From contig JAIL01000259.1 in NCBI GenBank assembly GCA_000725195.1, positions 1-64,000 on the forward strand: a stretch of DNA of 64,000 nucleotides, read 5' to 3'. The DNA comes from Snodgrassella alvi SCGC AB-598-O02. GTDB lineage: Bacteria > Pseudomonadota > Gammaproteobacteria > Burkholderiales > Neisseriaceae. A program made the position numbers and the translations under genes. Numbering within the stretch: position 1 is the first letter of the stretch; each line of letters begins with the position of its first letter. The notes under the pieces were generated by a model, which ran no database searches, was not told the DNA's origin, and saw only the letters and a list, made by a program, of their open reading frames with translations. Below, one piece after another: positions 60,344 to 64,000 of this stretch.

Positions 60344-61336
60344 CTAATCAATACTGGTTCCGATGCGCTTCATGTCTCCAAGGTTTAACCAGATTAAAAA
60401 TGCTTTTCCGACTAATAATTTGTCATCAACAAAGCCCCAATAACGACTATCCTCACTATTATCTCGATTATCACCCATCATAAAATATTTACCTTCCGGC
60501 ACTTTGCAATTAAATCCACTGCCATCAGGATAATAAGTACACCTATCACGATCAGGAAAGTCGGGGTAAATATTATGTTGTAAAAAAACTGCAGGTTGTT
60601 GCGGCAGTTGAAAAATTTCAATTTTTTTGCTGCCCAACTGTTCAGTTAATAACTTAGCTTCAAAGGTAAGGGCACCATCTTTAGGATAATGATCTGTATA
60701 TGAAATGACTTTATTAGTATCTACGTCATTAATTCTCTCATTATTAATAGTCAGAACTTTATCTTTATAGTCAATGGTATCTCCGGGTAGCCCCACCACT
60801 CGCTTAATATAATTTATTTTAGGATCTTTCGGATAATTGAACACAATCACATCGCCTCTTTGCACTTTTCCAGTTGGAATCAGCACATTATTTAAAATAG
60901 GGACGCGAATGCCATAACTGAATTTATTGACCAGAATAAAATCACCAGGTATCAAACCGGGACGCATGGAACTAGATGGGATCTGGAATGGTTCGGCGAT
61001 AAATGTTCGTAATACAAATACCACTAAAATAATCGGAAAAAAACCACTCATATAGTCAGTGAAATGATTATTATCCAACTGATTATCATTTTTTTTGCGT
61101 GAACGCTGATGAATAAACCAGGTCACCCCGGTAATCAAAACGAACAGTAATAACACCGCAGTGAAACTCATGATGATAGAAAGCAAACCAAATAAGCCTA
61201 TCAGTATCATCAGATAGCCCCATTGCAGCTTCGTACTCCATTCACCGTTTTGTTCGCGTTCTTTATTGCTAACAATAAATAATACAATTCCCAAAACCAG
61301 CAGTATACCGGCACCTATTATCATGGTACTTGACAT
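60344..61336 (-). CDS. lepB: Signal peptidase I
   Basis: Inner-membrane serine protease that removes signal peptides from exported proteins. The 330-residue protein has several N-terminal hydrophobic segments (about 5-23, 38-75 and 98-115). The catalytic Ser123 is in PSSSMRPGL and the general base Lys178 in YIKRVVGLPGD. The terminal box FMMGDNRDNSEDSRYWG is intact. It follows lepA by four bases. Confidence 0.97.
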   Translation of the reverse strand: MSSTMIIGAGILLVLGIVLFIVSNKEREQNGEWSTKLQWGYLMILIGLFGLLSIIMSFTAVLLLFVLITGVTWFIHQRSRKKNDNQLDNNHFTDYMSGFFPIILVVFVLRTFIAEPFQIPSSSMRPGLIPGDFILVNKFSYGIRVPILNNVLIPTGKVQRGDVIVFNYPKDPKINYIKRVVGLPGDTIDYKDKVLTINNERINDVDTNKVISYTDHYPKDGALTFEAKLLTEQLGSKKIEIFQLPQQPAVFLQHNIYPDFPDRDRCTYYPDGSGFNCKVPEGKYFMMGDNRDNSEDSRYWGFVDDKLLVGKAFLIWLNLGDMKRIGTSID

Positions 61337-61340
61337 TCTT

Positions 61341-63131
61341 TTAATCTCCGACCTGTAAAATAGCTAAAAATGCTGATTGAGGAATTTCTACGTTACCTAC
61401 CTGCTTCATGCGTTTTTTACCTGCTTTTTGTTTTTCCAATAATTTTTTCTTCCGGGTAATATCACCACCATAGCATTTTGCCAAAACATTCTTACGCAAT
61501 GCTTTAACATTTTCTCGGGCAATAATTTTACCGCCAATCGCTGCTTGAACAGCAATATCAAACATTTGCCGGGGAATTAATTCGCGCATTTTGGCTACCA
61601 GTTCACGACCGCGGTAGACAGAATTACTACGATGTACAATCAGACTCAGAGCATCGACTTTTTCACTATTTACCAGAATATCCAGCTTAACAAGATCTGC
61701 CGCTCTGAACTCCAGAAATTCATAATCTAGTGACGCATAACCACGGGAAGTGGATTTAAGTTTATCAAAGAAATCCATTACCACTTCATTCATTGGCATA
61801 TCATAGGTAAGCATAACTTGCCGGCCCATATATTGCATGTTTTTCTGGACACCACGTTTTTGGTTACATAAAGTCATTACCGCACCAACATATTCTTGTG
61901 GCACCAGTATTGTAGCCGTAATTATTGGTTCATAAATTGCCTCTACAGAACCAATATCGGGTAATTTAGAGGGATTTTCAATTTCAATCCGTTCGCCGCT
62001 TTTTAGCATTACCTCATAGATTACCGTTGGAGCGGTAGTAATGAGATCCATGTCAAATTCACGTTCCAGACGCTCCTGAACGATTTCCAAATGCAGTAAA
62101 CCCAGAAAACCACAACGAAAACCAAATCCCAGCGCCTGAGAAACTTCTGGTTCAAACCTTAATGCGGCATCATTAAGCTGTAATTTTTCTAAGGCTTCAC
62201 GTAAGGCTTCATAATCATGGCTTTCAACTGGATACAAACCAGCAAATACCTGTGGCTGAACTTCTTTAAAACCGGGTAATGCTTCTGCTGCTGGTTCACG
62301 TACCAGTGTGATGGTATCGCCTACTTTAGCAGAACCGAGCTCTTTAATCCCGGTAATCAGAAAACCAACTTCCCCGGCTTTTAATTCTGATTTCTGAACT
62401 GATTTCGGCGTAAACACACCCAGTTGTTCGACAAGGGTTTCAGCTCCGGTTGCCATAAAACGAACTTTGTCTTTCAGAGTAACTGTGCCATCAATCATCC
62501 GAATCAGCATGACAACACCAACGTAGTTATCAAACCAAGAATCAATAATTAAAGCTTTTAAGGGTGTTTCAGCATTGCCGCTTGGAGGTGGAACTTTTTT
62601 GACAATTTCCTCCAGAACATCTTCAACACCGACACCACTTTTAGCAGAACAGCGTACTGCATCAACTGCTTCAATACCAATAATGTCTTCAATTTCTTCG
62701 ATTACCCGTTCTGGTTCAGCTGATGGTAAATCAATTTTGTTTAATACTGGAATCACCTCCACGCCCAGATCAATGGCGGTATAGCAGTTTGCAACTGTTT
62801 GTGCTTCCACACCCTGTGAGGCATCAACAACCAGCAAGGCGCCTTCGCAAGCAGACAAAGAGCGTGAAACTTCATAAGAAAAATCAACATGGCCGGGGGT
62901 ATCAATTAAATTAAGCTGATAAGTTTGTCCATCACGTGCTTTATAATTTAGCGCCGCAGTTTGAGCTTTAATCGTAATACCACGTTCTTTTTCAATCTCC
63001 ATGGAATCAAGCACCTGTGCACTCATTTCCCGGTTTTCTAATCCACCACAGTATTGAATAAATCGGTCAGCCAATGTCGACTTCCCATGGTCAATATGGG
63101 CGATAATAGAGAAATTGCGTATATTGTTCAT
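61341..63131 (-). CDS. lepA: Elongation factor 4 (LepA)
   Basis: Ribosome-associated GTPase that affects translation initiation and back-translocation. The 596-residue protein has the P-loop [41 protein letters not shown] and the LepA-specific C-terminal domain with [18 protein letters not shown]. The start at 63131 ([12 protein letters not shown]) is that of the family; an upstream in-frame GTG at 63170 would add 13 unrelated residues. It heads the lepA-lepB pair. Confidence 0.97.
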   Translation of the reverse strand: MNNIRNFSIIAHIDHGKSTLADRFIQYCGGLENREMSAQVLDSMEIEKERGITIKAQTAALNYKARDGQTYQLNLIDTPGHVDFSYEVSRSLSACEGALLVVDASQGVEAQTVANCYTAIDLGVEVIPVLNKIDLPSAEPERVIEEIEDIIGIEAVDAVRCSAKSGVGVEDVLEEIVKKVPPPSGNAETPLKALIIDSWFDNYVGVVMLIRMIDGTVTLKDKVRFMATGAETLVEQLGVFTPKSVQKSELKAGEVGFLITGIKELGSAKVGDTITLVREPAAEALPGFKEVQPQVFAGLYPVESHDYEALREALEKLQLNDAALRFEPEVSQALGFGFRCGFLGLLHLEIVQERLEREFDMDLITTAPTVIYEVMLKSGERIEIENPSKLPDIGSVEAIYEPIITATILVPQEYVGAVMTLCNQKRGVQKNMQYMGRQVMLTYDMPMNEVVMDFFDKLKSTSRGYASLDYEFLEFRAADLVKLDILVNSEKVDALSLIVHRSNSVYRGRELVAKMRELIPRQMFDIAVQAAIGGKIIARENVKALRKNVLAKCYGGDITRKKKLLEKQKAGKKRMKQVGNVEIPQSAFLAILQVGD

Positions 63132-63470
63132 GTAAGTCAAATATATAATATTATTTAGTCCGTCAGGCACTTTCTGGCATCCTCTGACCAGAAAGCATAA
63201 AAATAGTCCCTATTTTAGCGGAATGCGCACTTTTGCGCCGAAGAATTTATCATTTAGACAGAAACAATCTTAATTGATCTTCAGAATTACTACTATTTCT
63301 AAGAACTAAATCAACTAAGTCAATACTAATTTAACCTAAAGTCTAAACAATGCAATCGGTCAGAGATTTTTTTAAAAAATACTATTGAAATCAATATAAT
63401 TAAAAAGTCATTAATATAAATTTGGTAATTGAAAATATCGGTAATGAATTTTTAAAAGAGAAAAATTTAT
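63132..63470. other. AT-rich upstream region of lepA
   Basis: About 340 bases become increasingly AT-rich away from lepA. No convincing promoter, gene or repeat was identified. Confidence 0.4.
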
Positions 63471-63620
63471 TTGTTATTAATGTATAAATTTATAAACTCT
63501 AATATACATAATAGCAAAGATATATTTAATTATTATGAGAACATTATGATATCGTACATTGCATTCATATTTATTAGATATTTAACTTATCCTCAACAAT
63601 CTTTTCATTATAATCTCTGT

Positions 63621-63839
63621 ATGCAAAAAAATATGGCGCGTCCTGAAATTTCAAAACAAAATATTATTTTATTTAAGTAGCTGATTATTATTTGTAATAG
63701 TTTGAACGTGCGATAGCAGTAGATGAAAACTCCCAAATTAAAATATGGTGTTAAATGGCTATCTGAACATAAATTCGTAAAAGAAGTTATAATTTTATTT
63801 TTTCAACCTGATCTGATAAGTCAAATACTAACTCTATGA
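63621..63839 (+). pseudogene. Frame interrupted by three TAG codons, possible decayed gene
   Basis: Reading from ATG 63621 gives MARPEISKQNIILFK, then TAG (63678-63680), LIIICNSLNVR, TAG (63714-63716), Gln, TAG (63720-63722), and then 38 codons from ATG 63723 to the TGA at 63837-63839. The N-terminal MARPEISKQNI recalls the start of TetR-type regulators, but this is weak. The last 38 codons could instead be a small real gene. Its stop overlaps the ATG at 63836 of the next gene. No Shine-Dalgarno is seen before 63723. Chance is a real alternative. Confidence 0.25.
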
Positions 63840-64000
63840 GCATATTGCCACTAAAAAAAAATCATAGCATCTTAATAGGCAGTATCTGTCTAATATTTAT
63901 CGCAACTTTCGCTGTTGCCTTTCCTTTGATCATGCATTTAGGCAAAGATAAAACCACTACCGATATTAATCAGATCAAAGCCCGACAGGTTGGTCTGGTA
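63836..64000 (+). CDS. N-terminal part of a membrane-anchored or exported protein (truncated by window end)
   Basis: Fifty-five codons are open from ATG 63836 to the last base. The product begins with a basic stretch (PLKKNH), then a hydrophobic helix (about 11-33, ILIGSICLIFIATFAVAF), and then a polar region KDKTTTDINQIKARQV. This looks like a signal anchor followed by a periplasmic domain. The family cannot be told from this fragment. It is missing any C-terminal part. Confidence 0.5.
   Translation, partial: MSILPLKKNHSILIGSICLIFIATFAVAFPLIMHLGKDKTTTDINQIKARQVGLV

Overview
The window looks like a contiguous piece of a low-GC (roughly 37-40 % by eye) chromosome of a Neisseriaceae-type betaproteobacterium. 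The protein sequences resemble Neisseria/Kingella/Snodgrassella orthologues throughout. The presence of a complete mreBCD-mrdA-rodA rod-shape cluster argues against the coccoid Neisseria and for a rod-shaped, AT-rich relative such as Snodgrassella; the genus is inference only. Almost everything is housekeeping. I see no prophage, no complete insertion sequence, no CRISPR array and no rRNA operon.

Layout. 1-6.2 kb: rpe, polA and ppa, then an AT-rich stretch with one orphan membrane-protein gene and a tRNA-Lys(CUU). 6.2-18.7 kb: a long minus-strand block holding serS, trpD-trpG, a ClsC-like phospholipase D lipoprotein, ubiD-pth, rnfH-ratA, holA-lptE and gatB-gatA-gatC. 18.9-24.5 kb: the tightly overlapping plus-strand cell-shape operon mreB-mreC-mreD-mrdA-rodA. 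24.6-28.5 kb: clpP, tig, a DUF1853 gene and trmJ on the minus strand. 29.3-38.8 kb: plus strand with suhB, an AsmA-family gene, an FAD-only MnmC-like gene, a zinc-type ABC transporter (with a good Zur-like operator and a 34-residue leader protein), a NADAR gene and lolA. 38.9-41.7 kb: a small lipoprotein and comEC (minus). 42.1-44.7 kb: a DUF502 gene and aspS. 44.8-50.8 kb: trmA, an SDR gene divergent from bioB, tadA, a TSUP permease, a CNP1-like gene and adk. 51.0-53.3 kb: kdsB, a Trm112-like gene and lpxK (lipid A/KDO). 53.4-57.5 kb: xseA, a DUF815 ATPase, an MnmM/YtqB-type methyltransferase and era. 57.6-63.1 kb: lepA-lepB-rnc, separated from era by an orphan secreted-protein gene and an 830-base non-coding gap. 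63.2-64.0 kb: AT-rich sequence, a frame broken by three TAG codons, and the start of a membrane-anchored protein cut by the window end.

Connections worth noting. GatCAB and an AspRS carrying the non-discriminating signature residues (His30, Gly81) point to tRNA-dependent Asn synthesis. The MnmC-like gene lacks the methyltransferase half, while an MnmM/YtqB-type methyltransferase lies 22 kb away; together they could complete the mnm5(s2)U wobble modification by a split route. The zinc transporter is preceded by a near-consensus Neisseria-type Zur box. The bioB/SDR intergenic region contains a perfect 10-base inverted repeat superimposed on a sigma70-like promoter. TadA carries an N-terminal extension resembling the TfoX C-terminal domain.

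All calls rest on reading motifs and family resemblance from the sequence; no database search was run.
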